Positions 7,429 to 14,718 of a stretch of 15,157 bases of DNA are shown here, one piece after another; position 1 is the stretch's first letter; each line of letters starts with the position of its first letter. Source of the DNA: a bacterium (GTDB taxonomy: Bacteria > Ratteibacteria > UBA8468 > B48-G9 > JAFGKM01); the NCBI GenBank assembly GCA_026416755.1, contig JAOAEP010000021.1, positions 1-15,157 on the forward strand, given 5' to 3'. Below the pieces are notes generated by a model that saw only the letters and a program-made list of their open reading frames with translations, ran no database searches and was not told the origin of the DNA. Made by a program: the position numbers and the translations under genes.

Positions 7429-7839
7429 ATGGGAAAACAAATTTCTATTTTTGTTGAAAATAAACCAGGGAAAATAAGTAAAATCACAGAAGTTCTTGGA
7501 AAAGCAAAAATTAATTTAAAAGCGATGACAATAGCAGATAGTGGTAGTTTTGGAGTAATTAAAATTATGACAGATAACAATCAAAAAGCATATGATGTTT
7601 TAAAAGAAAATAATTTTCTTGTCTCCTTGCAGGAAGTTGTAGTTGTTGAAATACCTGATAAAGTTGGTTCGTTCCATAAAGTTGCAAAAATTCTTGAAAA
7701 AAACAGAGTAAATATAGAGGATGCTTATGGATTTATCACAACTGAAGGGGTGAAAGCAGTTTTGATTTTAAAGGTAAAGGACGTCAAAACAGTAGAAAAA
7801 ATTTTAAAAGAGAAAGGTTATAAAATAATTGACTTTTAA
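7429..7839 (+). CDS. Tandem ACT-domain protein, partner of paaK copy 2
   Basis: The 136 residues hold two ACT domains at about 3-66 and 70-134, with conserved turn glycines in VENKPGKISKI and IPDKVGSFHKV. It is a paralogue of the ACT protein at 4094-4525 and has the same position relative to its ligase. AAAAGGAG (7413-7420), at the end of paaK-2, lies 8 nt before the ATG. In the second domain KVGSFHKV replaces KPGGLAKI of the other copy, at the loop where ACT ligands usually bind, so the two may sense different ligands. It probably acts as a regulatory partner of paaK-2; the ligand is unknown. Confidence 0.88.
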   Translation: MGKQISIFVENKPGKISKITEVLGKAKINLKAMTIADSGSFGVIKIMTDNNQKAYDVLKENNFLVSLQEVVVVEIPDKVGSFHKVAKILEKNRVNIEDAYGFITTEGVKAVLILKVKDVKTVEKILKEKGYKIIDF

Positions 7840-7851
7840 AAGGGAGGAAAT

Positions 7852-9153
7852 ATGAAAAGATTGATTTTCTTATTTTCAGTTATAAGTTTATTTGTATTCA
7901 GTGAAGTAAAATTTGATTATGGATTTGATTTAAGATTAAGGGAGGAATATCTGGGAGGAATATTTGCACCTCTTCCATCTCCTCCGTTTTATAACGACGA
8001 TGATAATTATTTCAGAGTCAAATTATCTTTATGGGGTAAATGGTCAATTAATAAAAACAATACAATTTTTATAAGATTTTCAGGAGAACCAAGATTTTAT
8101 ATTGAAAAAGATGGTTTTCTTTCAAGAGGGAGGAATAAAAGTGATGACGAATTTATTTTTGAAAATCTTTATTTTGAATTTAAAAAATTATTTGGTTCAA
8201 ACTGGGATTTAAAAATTGGAAGACAGGATTTCTTAATGCAATATGGGGAAGGATTTATAATTATGGAAGGTACTCCAGGGGATGGTTCAAGGACTTTTTA
8301 TTTTGATGCTTTAAAAGCAACTTATTATTTCAATGAGAAAAATTCAATTGACTTCATTTTCTTCTATCATCCTTTTGAAGATTACATGCCAATAATTAAC
8401 AATGTACATAAAAGATTGAGAAATTCTGATGAAATTGGAGGTATAATATATGGTAAATTAAGTTCTTCACAAAAAATAAATCTTACTCTTGAGCCATACT
8501 ATATTTATAAGCATCATGAAGGATATGGAACTACTCCACCTGCAAATTCTGCACTTGAATTTAATACAATTGGTATAAGAAAGGTATATAGTTTTGACCC
8601 TTGGAAATTAAGGGGAGAAATAGCATATCAGTGGGGTGAATATGATAATGGAATTGATAAAAGGGCTTGGGCTGGTTATGCATTTTTAACAAGGAATTTA
8701 AAAAATATAAAGTTTTCTCCTTCCATTGACTTTGGATATGTTTATTTATCAGGAGATAAAAGTTCAACTACAGATAAAGATGAAGGATGGGATCCTGTTT
8801 TTGGAAGATGGCCTTGGATAAGTGAATTATTACTTTATTACTATTTCTACGATGGAGAGATAGCAAAATTCACAAATTATAATGCATGGAGAACATCTTT
8901 AAATTTAGTTTTCTCAAAAAATACAAATTTATCACTTTCTTATAATTATTTCAGAGCAAATGAACCACCAACAGGTCCTCTTCTTGGAACCGGAAAAGAA
9001 AGAGGACATTTACCAACTATGATATTAAGACATAAATTTACATCTAATATTTCAAGTCATTTGTGGTTTGAGTATTTTGTGCCTGGAAGTTATTATCCTA
9101 ATACACATGAAGATTCTTTCTTCTTTAGATGGGAAATTGCTTTTAAATTTTAA
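7852..9153 (+). CDS. Outer-membrane beta-barrel protein, alginate-export/porin type
   Basis: The 433-residue precursor has a signal peptide (MKRLIFLFSVISLFVFSEV, cleavage probably near residue 18). The rest is a run of alternating, aromatic-rich strands ending in RWEIAFKF; a terminal Phe is the usual outer-membrane barrel assembly signal. The stretch KIGRQDFLMQYGEGFIIMEG (about 122-141), followed by DGSRTFYFDALKATYYF, matches the pattern of alginate-export (AlgE-like) porin domains, in which a GRQ strand leads into a loop with an R-T-F/D-G motif. The ribosome binding site GGGAGG (7842-7847) is strong. As the last gene of the operon it most likely supplies the outer-membrane entry path for the symporter's substrate. 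Specificity is unknown, and the family name does not imply alginate. Its stop lies 4 bp from the stop of rmlB on the other strand. Confidence 0.85.
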   Translation: MKRLIFLFSVISLFVFSEVKFDYGFDLRLREEYLGGIFAPLPSPPFYNDDDNYFRVKLSLWGKWSINKNNTIFIRFSGEPRFYIEKDGFLSRGRNKSDDEFIFENLYFEFKKLFGSNWDLKIGRQDFLMQYGEGFIIMEGTPGDGSRTFYFDALKATYYFNEKNSIDFIFFYHPFEDYMPIINNVHKRLRNSDEIGGIIYGKLSSSQKINLTLEPYYIYKHHEGYGTTPPANSALEFNTIGIRKVYSFDPWKLRGEIAYQWGEYDNGIDKRAWAGYAFLTRNLKNIKFSPSIDFGYVYLSGDKSSTTDKDEGWDPVFGRWPWISELLLYYYFYDGEIAKFTNYNAWRTSLNLVFSKNTNLSLSYNYFRANEPPTGPLLGTGKERGHLPTMILRHKFTSNISSHLWFEYFVPGSYYPNTHEDSFFFRWEIAFKF

Positions 9154-9157
9154 GATT

Positions 9158-10150
9158 TCATAAATTATAGGTTTTTTTATAATGTGTAATAAATTGGGGA
9201 CTTTCTTTAATAATTCGCCACCAATTTTTATTTTCTATATACCACTTTACTGTCAATTCAATTCCTTTTTCAAAATCAGTTTCTATGTGCCAACCAAGTT
9301 TTTTAATTTTTTCACATTTTATACTATATCTTCTATCATGACCTGGTCTATCTTTAACAAATTCTATTAAACTTTCATCTTTACCAAGTAAATTTAATAT
9401 TTTTTTTGCTATTTCTATATTTGGAATACTAAATTCAGAAGATACATTATAAATTTCTCCTTCTTTCCCTTTATGCAATACCAAATCTATCGCTTTACAA
9501 TTATCAATAACATATATCCATTCTCTTCTATAAAGCCCATCTCCATAAATAGGTAGTTTTTTATTTTCAATAGCATTTGTTATCATTAAAGGTATAAATT
9601 TTTCAGGATATTGATTTGGCCCATAATTGTTACAACTTCTTATAATATTGGTAGGAACTTTATATGTTTTAAAATAAGAAATTGTAATTAAATCAGCACT
9701 TGCTTTACTACTTGAATATGGATTTGATGGATTTAAAGGACTATTTTCATCAAAACTTCCTTCTTCTATACTCCCATAAACTTCATCAGTAGAGATTTGA
9801 ATAAACTTTATATTTTTTTTCTTTGCAATTTCAAGTAAGTTAAAAGTTCCAAAAATATCTGTTTTTAAAAATTCCTCTGGTCCATAAATTGCTCTATCAA
9901 CATGACTTTCAGCAGCAAAATTTATAATTACATCATATCCATCAAGAAATTCTTCTAAATCTTTATTACAAATATCTTTTTTAAGAAACTTGTAATTTGG
10001 ATTTTTTTCAATTTCTTTTAGGTTTTCAAGATTTCCTGCATAAGTAAGTTTATCTATATTTAAGATCTTATATTCTGGATATCTTTTAAAAATATATTTA
10101 ATAAAATTTGAACCAATAAATCCAGCACCACCAGTAACAACTATATTCAT
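9158..10150 (-). CDS. rmlB: dTDP-glucose 4,6-dehydratase
   Basis: RmlB converts dTDP-glucose to dTDP-4-keto-6-deoxyglucose with a tightly bound NAD+, the branch point for deoxysugars of the cell surface. The 330-residue extended short-chain dehydrogenase has the NAD motif GGAGFIGSN (7-15), NIDKLTYAGN (31-40), AAESHVDRA (79-87), the catalytic TDE triad within STDEVYG (120-126), YSSSK (145-149; Tyr145 and Lys149) and NNYGPNQYPEKFIPL (174-188). These features separate RmlB from general sugar epimerases. The length is close to the family norm of about 330-350. Its ATG overlaps the rmlA stop by 4 bp (ATGA). It is the last gene of the minus-strand operon, and no hairpin terminator is visible after it, so transcripts probably run into the convergent porin gene. 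Confidence 0.94.
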   Translation of the reverse strand: MNIVVTGGAGFIGSNFIKYIFKRYPEYKILNIDKLTYAGNLENLKEIEKNPNYKFLKKDICNKDLEEFLDGYDVIINFAAESHVDRAIYGPEEFLKTDIFGTFNLLEIAKKKNIKFIQISTDEVYGSIEEGSFDENSPLNPSNPYSSSKASADLITISYFKTYKVPTNIIRSCNNYGPNQYPEKFIPLMITNAIENKKLPIYGDGLYRREWIYVIDNCKAIDLVLHKGKEGEIYNVSSEFSIPNIEIAKKILNLLGKDESLIEFVKDRPGHDRRYSIKCEKIKKLGWHIETDFEKGIELTVKWYIENKNWWRIIKESPQFITHYKKTYNL

Positions 10151-10872
10151 TTTTTCTTTTCTTTTTCAGCAACGAGTAAATTTGCCTTAAGTAAAGAATC
10201 AAAAGTTCCTGCATCTGTCCACCAACCATCAAGAATTCCATAAGTAAGTTGACCCATTTGGAGATATTTATTATTCACATCAGTTATTTCAAGTTCTCCT
10301 CTTTCAGATGGTTTCAATGTTTTTATTATATCAAATACTTGACAATCATACATATAAATTCCAATAACAGCATATTTTGTCGGAGGTATTTTTGGTTTTT
10401 CTATTATTTTTATTATTTTACCATCTTTAATTTCAGGTACTCCAAATCTTTCTGGGTTTTCTACTTCTTTTAATAAAATTCTTGCTCCTTTTTCCTGTTT
10501 TTCAAATATTTCTACTTGATTCTTTATACTTTTTTCAATAATATTATCTCCAAGAATAACAACCATTTTATCTCCATCACAGAAATGTTCAGCCAGAGAT
10601 AATGCATCTGCAATCCCTCTTTCTCCTTCCTGATATACAAAACTTAGATGTGAGAGTCCAAATTCTTTTCCATTTCCAAGGAGTTTTAAAAAATCACCTG
10701 CAGAATTTCCACCAGTAACTATGAGTATATCTTTAATTCCTGCTTCTACAAGTGTTTGGATTGGGTAATAAATCATGGGTTTATTATAAACAGGAAGAAG
10801 ATGCTTATTTGTTACCTTTGTAAGTGGATATAATCTTGTTCCCAGACCACCCGCAAGAACTATTCCTTTCAT
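10147..10872 (-). CDS. rmlA: Glucose-1-phosphate thymidylyltransferase, short form
   Basis: This enzyme makes dTDP-glucose from dTTP and glucose-1-phosphate. I take the ATG at 10872 (MKGIVLAGGLGTRLYP), which overlaps the rmlC stop by 1 bp (TAATG). An upstream in-frame start at 10893 would add seven residues and lie inside rmlC. Motifs in the 241-residue protein are the nucleotide-binding GGLGTRLYPLT (8-18), PMIYYPIQTL (32-41), GDN metal-site Asp (108-110), EKPKIPPT (159-166) and GWWTDAGT (216-223). It lacks about 50 C-terminal residues found in classical RmlA of about 290 residues, the part that carries the regulatory site. Short forms of about 240 residues are common in thermophiles and archaea. 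Another sugar-1-phosphate nucleotidyltransferase specificity is possible, but rmlB and rmlC next door support dTDP-glucose. Confidence 0.9.
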   Translation of the reverse strand: MKGIVLAGGLGTRLYPLTKVTNKHLLPVYNKPMIYYPIQTLVEAGIKDILIVTGGNSAGDFLKLLGNGKEFGLSHLSFVYQEGERGIADALSLAEHFCDGDKMVVILGDNIIEKSIKNQVEIFEKQEKGARILLKEVENPERFGVPEIKDGKIIKIIEKPKIPPTKYAVIGIYMYDCQVFDIIKTLKPSERGELEITDVNNKYLQMGQLTYGILDGWWTDAGTFDSLLKANLLVAEKEKKK

Positions 10873-11333
10873 TAGTAATTTACCCTTTCCCAATTATAAG
10901 GTATTTCAGAAGTATTATAAGGTAATCTTAACTCATCTGGATTTTCGTAATTATAAACATTAGTAGGGATATTTAAAACAATGCATTCTTTTTCACTTAT
11001 ACATTTAAAACCATGCCATATAAATTTTGGAATATGAATTAATATTGGATTATATTCACCAACAAAAAATTCATTTATTCTCTTATATGTTGGACTTTTT
11101 TCCCTTAAATCACATAGAACAACTTTTGCCATTCCTTTTATAACAGTTAAATTATCATCCTGAAACTTATGAGCATGCCATGCCTTAATAACTCCAGGAT
11201 AAGCAGTAGTAATATATACTTGCCCAAATTCTTCAAAAAAATCATCATCTCTTCTTAAGATTTCAACCAACCTTCCTCTTTCATCAGGAATGACTTTCAA
11301 AACTTTTATTTTTACTCCTTCTATTAATTCCAT
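10872..11333 (-). CDS. rmlC: RmlC-like dTDP-4-keto-6-deoxysugar 3,5-epimerase family protein
   Basis: This is a cupin-fold sugar epimerase-like protein of 153 residues, shorter than classical RmlC (about 180). Seen are DERGRLVEI (17-25), the metal-free cupin core WHAHKFQDDNLTVIKG (52-67), LCDLRE (73-78), and IPKFIWHGFK (101-110) with His107. The classical RmlC motif RGxHYQ reads KAWHAHK here, and the usual C-terminal WDDP segment is replaced by YNTSEIPYNW. The HAHK sequence also recalls the 3,4-ketoisomerases (FdtA type), so the reaction on dTDP-4-keto-6-deoxyglucose could be 3,5-epimerisation or another step. It is separated by 15 bp from the CsgG-domain gene and overlaps rmlA by 1 bp. No clear ribosome binding site is present. 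Confidence 0.75.
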   Translation of the reverse strand: MELIEGVKIKVLKVIPDERGRLVEILRRDDDFFEEFGQVYITTAYPGVIKAWHAHKFQDDNLTVIKGMAKVVLCDLREKSPTYKRINEFFVGEYNPILIHIPKFIWHGFKCISEKECIVLNIPTNVYNYENPDELRLPYNTSEIPYNWERVNY

Positions 11334-11348
11334 AATTTTTTTTAAAAA

Positions 11349-12482
11349 TTAAAATCCAGTATCAGATTCTATTTTTTTCTTCATTTCTTCTGAAGTCATT
11401 ATCAAAATTCCTTTTTCCTCAGATGGAATATATTTAAGATTTATAGTTGTAATTTTACCTTCCCATTTCAATTCATTTTCTCCTTTATAAATTCCATTTC
11501 CAAAATTTTCAATTGTTGCTTCTTTTAGATTTTCAAAATTTTCTTTACCTTTAGTTTCTATAATTACTCCTTCAAGTTGCTCTTTATAAAATCTGTAAAT
11601 AATCCTTTCAATTTTTGCTTTTTTAATTTGTAAAGTATCATCTGTTTTAATACACTCTTTATAATTCCCATCAGTTGTTAAAACTTTTATATTTAAGATT
11701 GTATTTAAAGGTGTAGCCCATTTTATATTTCTAAAACCATCAGGTTCATTTTTATATCCCTTTTCTTTATCCCCATATCTGTAATAACTTTCAGGAACTA
11801 ATCTACTTATTTCTTTCACTGCATTATTAAGCATTATTAAAACTGCCTCTTCAGTAGGAGTATTTTTATATTTTTCAAATCCACCACCAAGAATTACACT
11901 ACCAATTGCACCACCAGCAATAATTCCCGTTTTTGTTTTTTCTGCTTTCCCTTCAACAGTTGTAGAATTTATAACTCTTCTTGTTCTTACATCAACAAGC
12001 CGTATTATAGCCTGAATATATGCTTGTTCTTTTTTAACTGCTACACCTCCACCAAAAGGTAAAGGAATAACAAATCCTCCGCCTCCAGTTCCTTCTGAAT
12101 GTGGTTCAAAACCAGTTATTGCACCTGTAACAATTATATCTGCTCCCTCAAAAAGACCTTTTTCAGGAACTTTACTTTTTTGTGCCCATTCACTTTCGCC
12201 CAATTTAATTTCTTCTTCCAAATCTTTCAAAGCATCTTTTTCAAGAATAATAAATTTCCCTGTTTTAAATAAAGCATCAATAAGCATATCTCTTACGCCA
12301 TTTCCCATTTCCCATGTTGCTTTTGGTGTTTTCACATCAAATCTTGCAACTGCTATTCTTGCTTTTGGTCCTTCATATTTAAGGACTTCCTCTACATTTA
12401 GTCCTTCGGTTTTTACTTCTGTTTTAACTTGAGAAAAGACAAAAGTAAAAATAAAAACATATATTAAAGTTAATTTTTTCAT
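11349..12482 (-). CDS. Exported CsgG-domain protein with extra C-terminal domain
   Basis: The 377-residue protein has an N-terminal signal peptide (residues 1-17, cleaved about FVFS-QVK) but no lipobox Cys, unlike CsgG lipoproteins. Residues about 40-232 match the CsgG/HfaB fold: RIAVARFDVK, GVRDMLIDALFKTGKFIILE, ADIIVTGAITGF and LVDVRTRRVINSTTVEGKA. Gly-rich hydrophobic segments at about 131-147 and 185-202 lie where CsgG has its two membrane beta-hairpins, so an outer-membrane oligomer is possible. Residues 248-376 form a second domain starting DGFRNIKWATPLNTI, with conserved-looking FYKEQLEGVIIETKG; I associate this with uncharacterised proteins of anaerobic bacteria. No curli genes are nearby. 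The start overlaps the tatD stop (ATGA) behind a perfect AGGAGG. Envelope assembly or secretion is the likely area; the exact job is unknown. Confidence 0.8.
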   Translation of the reverse strand: MKKLTLIYVFIFTFVFSQVKTEVKTEGLNVEEVLKYEGPKARIAVARFDVKTPKATWEMGNGVRDMLIDALFKTGKFIILEKDALKDLEEEIKLGESEWAQKSKVPEKGLFEGADIIVTGAITGFEPHSEGTGGGGFVIPLPFGGGVAVKKEQAYIQAIIRLVDVRTRRVINSTTVEGKAEKTKTGIIAGGAIGSVILGGGFEKYKNTPTEEAVLIMLNNAVKEISRLVPESYYRYGDKEKGYKNEPDGFRNIKWATPLNTILNIKVLTTDGNYKECIKTDDTLQIKKAKIERIIYRFYKEQLEGVIIETKGKENFENLKEATIENFGNGIYKGENELKWEGKITTINLKYIPSEEKGILIMTSEEMKKKIESDTGF

Positions 12483-13249
12483 CCGTCGCCTCCTAAATTA
12501 AAAAATTTTAACGAATTGTTAAAGATTATATCATCTACTTTTTCCATGTTTTTCAAATTTTTAATTTCTTGTATAATATATTTTACCATAAACGGCTCAT
12601 TTCTTTTTCCTCTAAATGGATGAGGTGTTAAAAATGGTGCATCTGTTTCAACCATAATTTTTTCTATTGGATAAATTTTTACTACTTCTTTAACATTTTT
12701 TGCATTTTTAAAAGTTAAAATACCTGTGAAAGAAATATAAAAATTCTTTTCTTTACAATATTGGGCAAGTTCAATATCTCCTCCAAAACAATGAAAAACA
12801 ATTTTTTCAGGCAATTTTATTCTTTCAATTATTTCTATTAAATCATTTTTACTTTCCCTTTGATGAATTATTAAAGGGAGATTATATTTACCAGCAATTT
12901 CAACTTGTGCAATAAAAAAATCTTTCTGTTTTTCTTTATTTTCCTTTGAATAGTAATAATCAAGTCCTGTTTCTCCTATAGCAATTACTTTTTTATTCCT
13001 AACCAGTTTTTCAATTTCTTTTAAATCTTCTATTTTATAATCAGAAACATCAAGAGGATGAATACCACAGGAAGCATAAATAAAATCATATTTTTCAGAT
13101 ATTTCTATAACTTTTCTACTACTTTCAATACCTGTTCCCACATTTAAAATATATTCAACATTCTCCTGTTTTGCTCTTTTAATAACATAGTCCCTGTCAA
13201 TTTCAAATTGTTGGAAATCAAGATGGCAATGTGTATCAAAATATTTCAT
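12479..13249 (-). CDS. tatD: TatD family metal-dependent deoxyribonuclease
   Basis: This is a cytoplasmic TIM-barrel metallohydrolase of the amidohydrolase superfamily. TatD proteins act as 3'-5' DNases in repair and DNA turnover. All metal ligands are visible (numbered from the ATG start): His7 and His9 in FDTHCHLD, Glu93 in IGETGLDYYY, His129 in PLIIHQRES, His153 in VFHCFGG and Asp203 in VETDAPFLTPHPFRGKRNEP. I chose ATG 13249 (MKYFDTHCHL), giving 256 residues. A TTG at 13261 would add only MKKT and reach deeper into the upstream gene. The gene overlaps the nucleotidyltransferase gene by 14 bp and the CsgG-domain gene by 4 bp, so all three are probably translated together. It is full length for the family. 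Confidence 0.93.
   Translation of the reverse strand: MKYFDTHCHLDFQQFEIDRDYVIKRAKQENVEYILNVGTGIESSRKVIEISEKYDFIYASCGIHPLDVSDYKIEDLKEIEKLVRNKKVIAIGETGLDYYYSKENKEKQKDFFIAQVEIAGKYNLPLIIHQRESKNDLIEIIERIKLPEKIVFHCFGGDIELAQYCKEKNFYISFTGILTFKNAKNVKEVVKIYPIEKIMVETDAPFLTPHPFRGKRNEPFMVKYIIQEIKNLKNMEKVDDIIFNNSLKFFNLGGDG
12489..12494 (-). promoter_or_regulatory. Perfect Shine-Dalgarno site of the CsgG-domain gene
   Basis: AGGAGG lies 6 nt before the ATG at 12482, inside the last codons of tatD (its NLGGDG tail). It is the only perfect six-base match before any gene of the minus-strand operon; most of its neighbours have weak or no Shine-Dalgarno sequences, so this protein may be made at a higher level. 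Confidence 0.75.
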
Positions 13250-13724
13250 TGTTTTTTTCAAATTCTTCTATCAATTTTATATCATAAATATCAATTTCTC
13301 TTTCACTTTGGCTCTTCATCTGTTTAATAATTTCTAATGGAGCAACTGGTAGGAAAATTTCTTTAAATTCAATCTTTTTAATTCTTTTATAAACTTCTTT
13401 AAATTTGTCTTTTTCTTCAATAAATATATCAAACAATTCCCTGCCTTTTTCATCTTCAAATGTAATCCATTGTCCTATAAGTAATCTTTCCTCTTTAATT
13501 AAAAGAATATCTTTTTGTTTACTCTTTAGAGAATATTTTTTAAAAATTTCAAATAATTTATCTACCATTTCTTTATTAGAAGGAATTACAATATCTATGT
13601 CAAGAGTTGTTCTGGGAATTCCATAAAGTACAAGAGCCATTCCACCAACTATATAAAAACTGATATTTTCTTTCACTAAATTTTTTAATACATTAATTAT
13701 TTTTTTTTCAATCTTTCTTTCCAT
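13236..13724 (-). CDS. Small nucleotidyltransferase-fold protein
   Basis: The 162-residue protein has the core signature of the minimal nucleotidyltransferase / DNA polymerase beta-like superfamily: YIVGGMALVLYGIPRT (24-39), then LDIDIV with the metal-binding Asp42 and Asp44, and a third carboxylate Asp99 in ELFDIFI. The C-terminal segment PLEIIKQMKSQSEREIDIYDIKLI (about 129-152) is the helical part usual in AbiEii-like and related transferases of this size. The substrate is unknown. Relatives include antitoxin or toxin nucleotidyltransferases (MNT, AbiEii) and antibiotic nucleotidyltransferases. The gene overlaps a 54-residue ORF upstream by 28 bp and tatD downstream by 14 bp. The ORF-plus-transferase pair may be a functional unit placed among housekeeping genes. 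Confidence 0.8.
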   Translation of the reverse strand: MERKIEKKIINVLKNLVKENISFYIVGGMALVLYGIPRTTLDIDIVIPSNKEMVDKLFEIFKKYSLKSKQKDILLIKEERLLIGQWITFEDEKGRELFDIFIEEKDKFKEVYKRIKKIEFKEIFLPVAPLEIIKQMKSQSEREIDIYDIKLIEEFEKNNEIF

Positions 13725-13861
13725 CCATTTCTATATTTATTAAAAATCTTCTTTTTTTCTTCTGGTAGGTTTTCATATAAAAACCATCCATAAGATAAAG
13801 TCCATAATATCTTTTCTTCTGTAGGTATTTTTTTAAAATTTTTTATGTGGTTTTTAAGCAT
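13697..13861 (-). CDS. 54-residue hypothetical protein paired with the nucleotidyltransferase
   Basis: The ORF starts at ATG 13861 inside the end of nadC (19-bp overlap) and stops at 13697 inside the start of the nucleotidyltransferase gene (28-bp overlap). It thus fills the 118-bp gap between the two longer genes exactly. The product starts MLKNHIKNFKKIPTEEK and continues with an aromatic middle (ILWTLSYGWFLYENLPEEK) and a basic helical tail (NKYRNGWKERLKKK). It looks like a small, mostly helical soluble protein. Short helical proteins with a PEEKKKI-(F/W)-x-K-(Y/F)-R tail directly upstream of small nucleotidyltransferases are familiar to me from other genomes, but this is recall, not a search. 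No good ribosome binding site is seen, so translation would depend on coupling to nadC. It may be the partner of a toxin-antitoxin-like pair; the function is unproven. Confidence 0.65.
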   Translation of the reverse strand: MLKNHIKNFKKIPTEEKILWTLSYGWFLYENLPEEKKKIFNKYRNGWKERLKKK

Positions 13862-14718
13862 TTTTTTATTTTTAATGAAAAATCAATACTTTTTGAAGAA
13901 TGCGTTATAGAACCAATTGAAATCCTATCAATATCAAGTCCTTTTAATTTTTCTATTTTTTTTAAATTAATATTTCCACTTACTTCAATCTCACAATCTC
14001 TTTTACCCTTTTTAAATTTGCAAAATTTTTTTATATCACTTATTTTGGCATTATCAAACATAATTATATCAACATTCTCTTCATAAGCAGAGACCGCTTC
14101 TTTAAAATTTTCAACTTCTATTTCAATCTTATAATTCCCTTTTGTATATTCTTTTATTTTTCTTATAGCAAATTTTATTGCTGAAATTTTATCTATTTTT
14201 TCTTTTTCCATAACACCTTTTATATGATTATCTTTAATCAAAACCATATCAAATAAACCAAACCTATGATTTTCTCCACCACCAATTTTAACAGCATATT
14301 TTTCAAGAATTCTTAAATTTGGAGTTGTCTTTCTTGTATCATATATTTTTATCTTTCCTGCTTTTTTAACAAATTTTCTCGTTTCTGTTGCAATTCCTGA
14401 TAATCTCTGTAAAAAATTTAAAGCAGTTCTTTCACCTTTAAGCAATTCTAAAATAGGTCCTTTAATTTCTCCAATTTTTGTTTTATTTTTAATATAGTCC
14501 CCGTCTTTAAAACTAAAATTAAATTCAAACTGAGAAGAAAGTAAAGTAAAAACTCTCTTAAAAACTTCAAGACCACATAAAACCCCCTTACTTTTACAGA
14601 TTAAATCAGCAGAAACAAAAAAATTATTATTGAAAATTCCTTCAGTAGTTATATCTCCATTTTTTATATCTTCTTCTAATGCCTTTTTAATTATTTCGTC
14701 AACTTTTTCCCAATCCAT
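13843..14718 (-). CDS. nadC: Nicotinate-nucleotide pyrophosphorylase (carboxylating)
   Basis: NadC (quinolinate phosphoribosyltransferase) makes nicotinate mononucleotide from quinolinate and PRPP, releasing CO2, in de novo NAD synthesis. The 291 residues are full length. Motifs are DITTEGIF (22-29), ERTALNFLQRLSGIAT (96-111), DTRKTTP (127-133), GGGENHRFGLFDMVLIKDNHI (146-166), the Glu pair in EIEVEN (199-204), IIMFDN (218-223), EVSGNI (245-250) and ISIGSITHS (266-274). The start at 14718 overlaps the end of pyrE by 20 bp. AAGGTG lies about 21 nt upstream, too far to be a good ribosome binding site, so translational coupling is likely. nadA and nadB are not in the window. The grouping with pyrE joins two PRPP-using enzymes. 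Confidence 0.95.
   Translation of the reverse strand: MDWEKVDEIIKKALEEDIKNGDITTEGIFNNNFFVSADLICKSKGVLCGLEVFKRVFTLLSSQFEFNFSFKDGDYIKNKTKIGEIKGPILELLKGERTALNFLQRLSGIATETRKFVKKAGKIKIYDTRKTTPNLRILEKYAVKIGGGENHRFGLFDMVLIKDNHIKGVMEKEKIDKISAIKFAIRKIKEYTKGNYKIEIEVENFKEAVSAYEENVDIIMFDNAKISDIKKFCKFKKGKRDCEIEVSGNINLKKIEKLKGLDIDRISIGSITHSSKSIDFSLKIKKCLKTT

Noticed and set aside
10872..10893. Seven-residue upstream extension of rmlA (MGKGKLL before MKGIVLAGG)
   Set aside because: It lies inside rmlC, and the family begins at the MKGIVLAGG strand; TAATG overlap with the rmlC stop supports the later ATG.
13250..13261. TTG start of tatD adding MKKT
   Set aside because: The ATG at 13249 places FDTHCHLD at the normal distance from the N-terminus, and the TTG has no better ribosome binding site.
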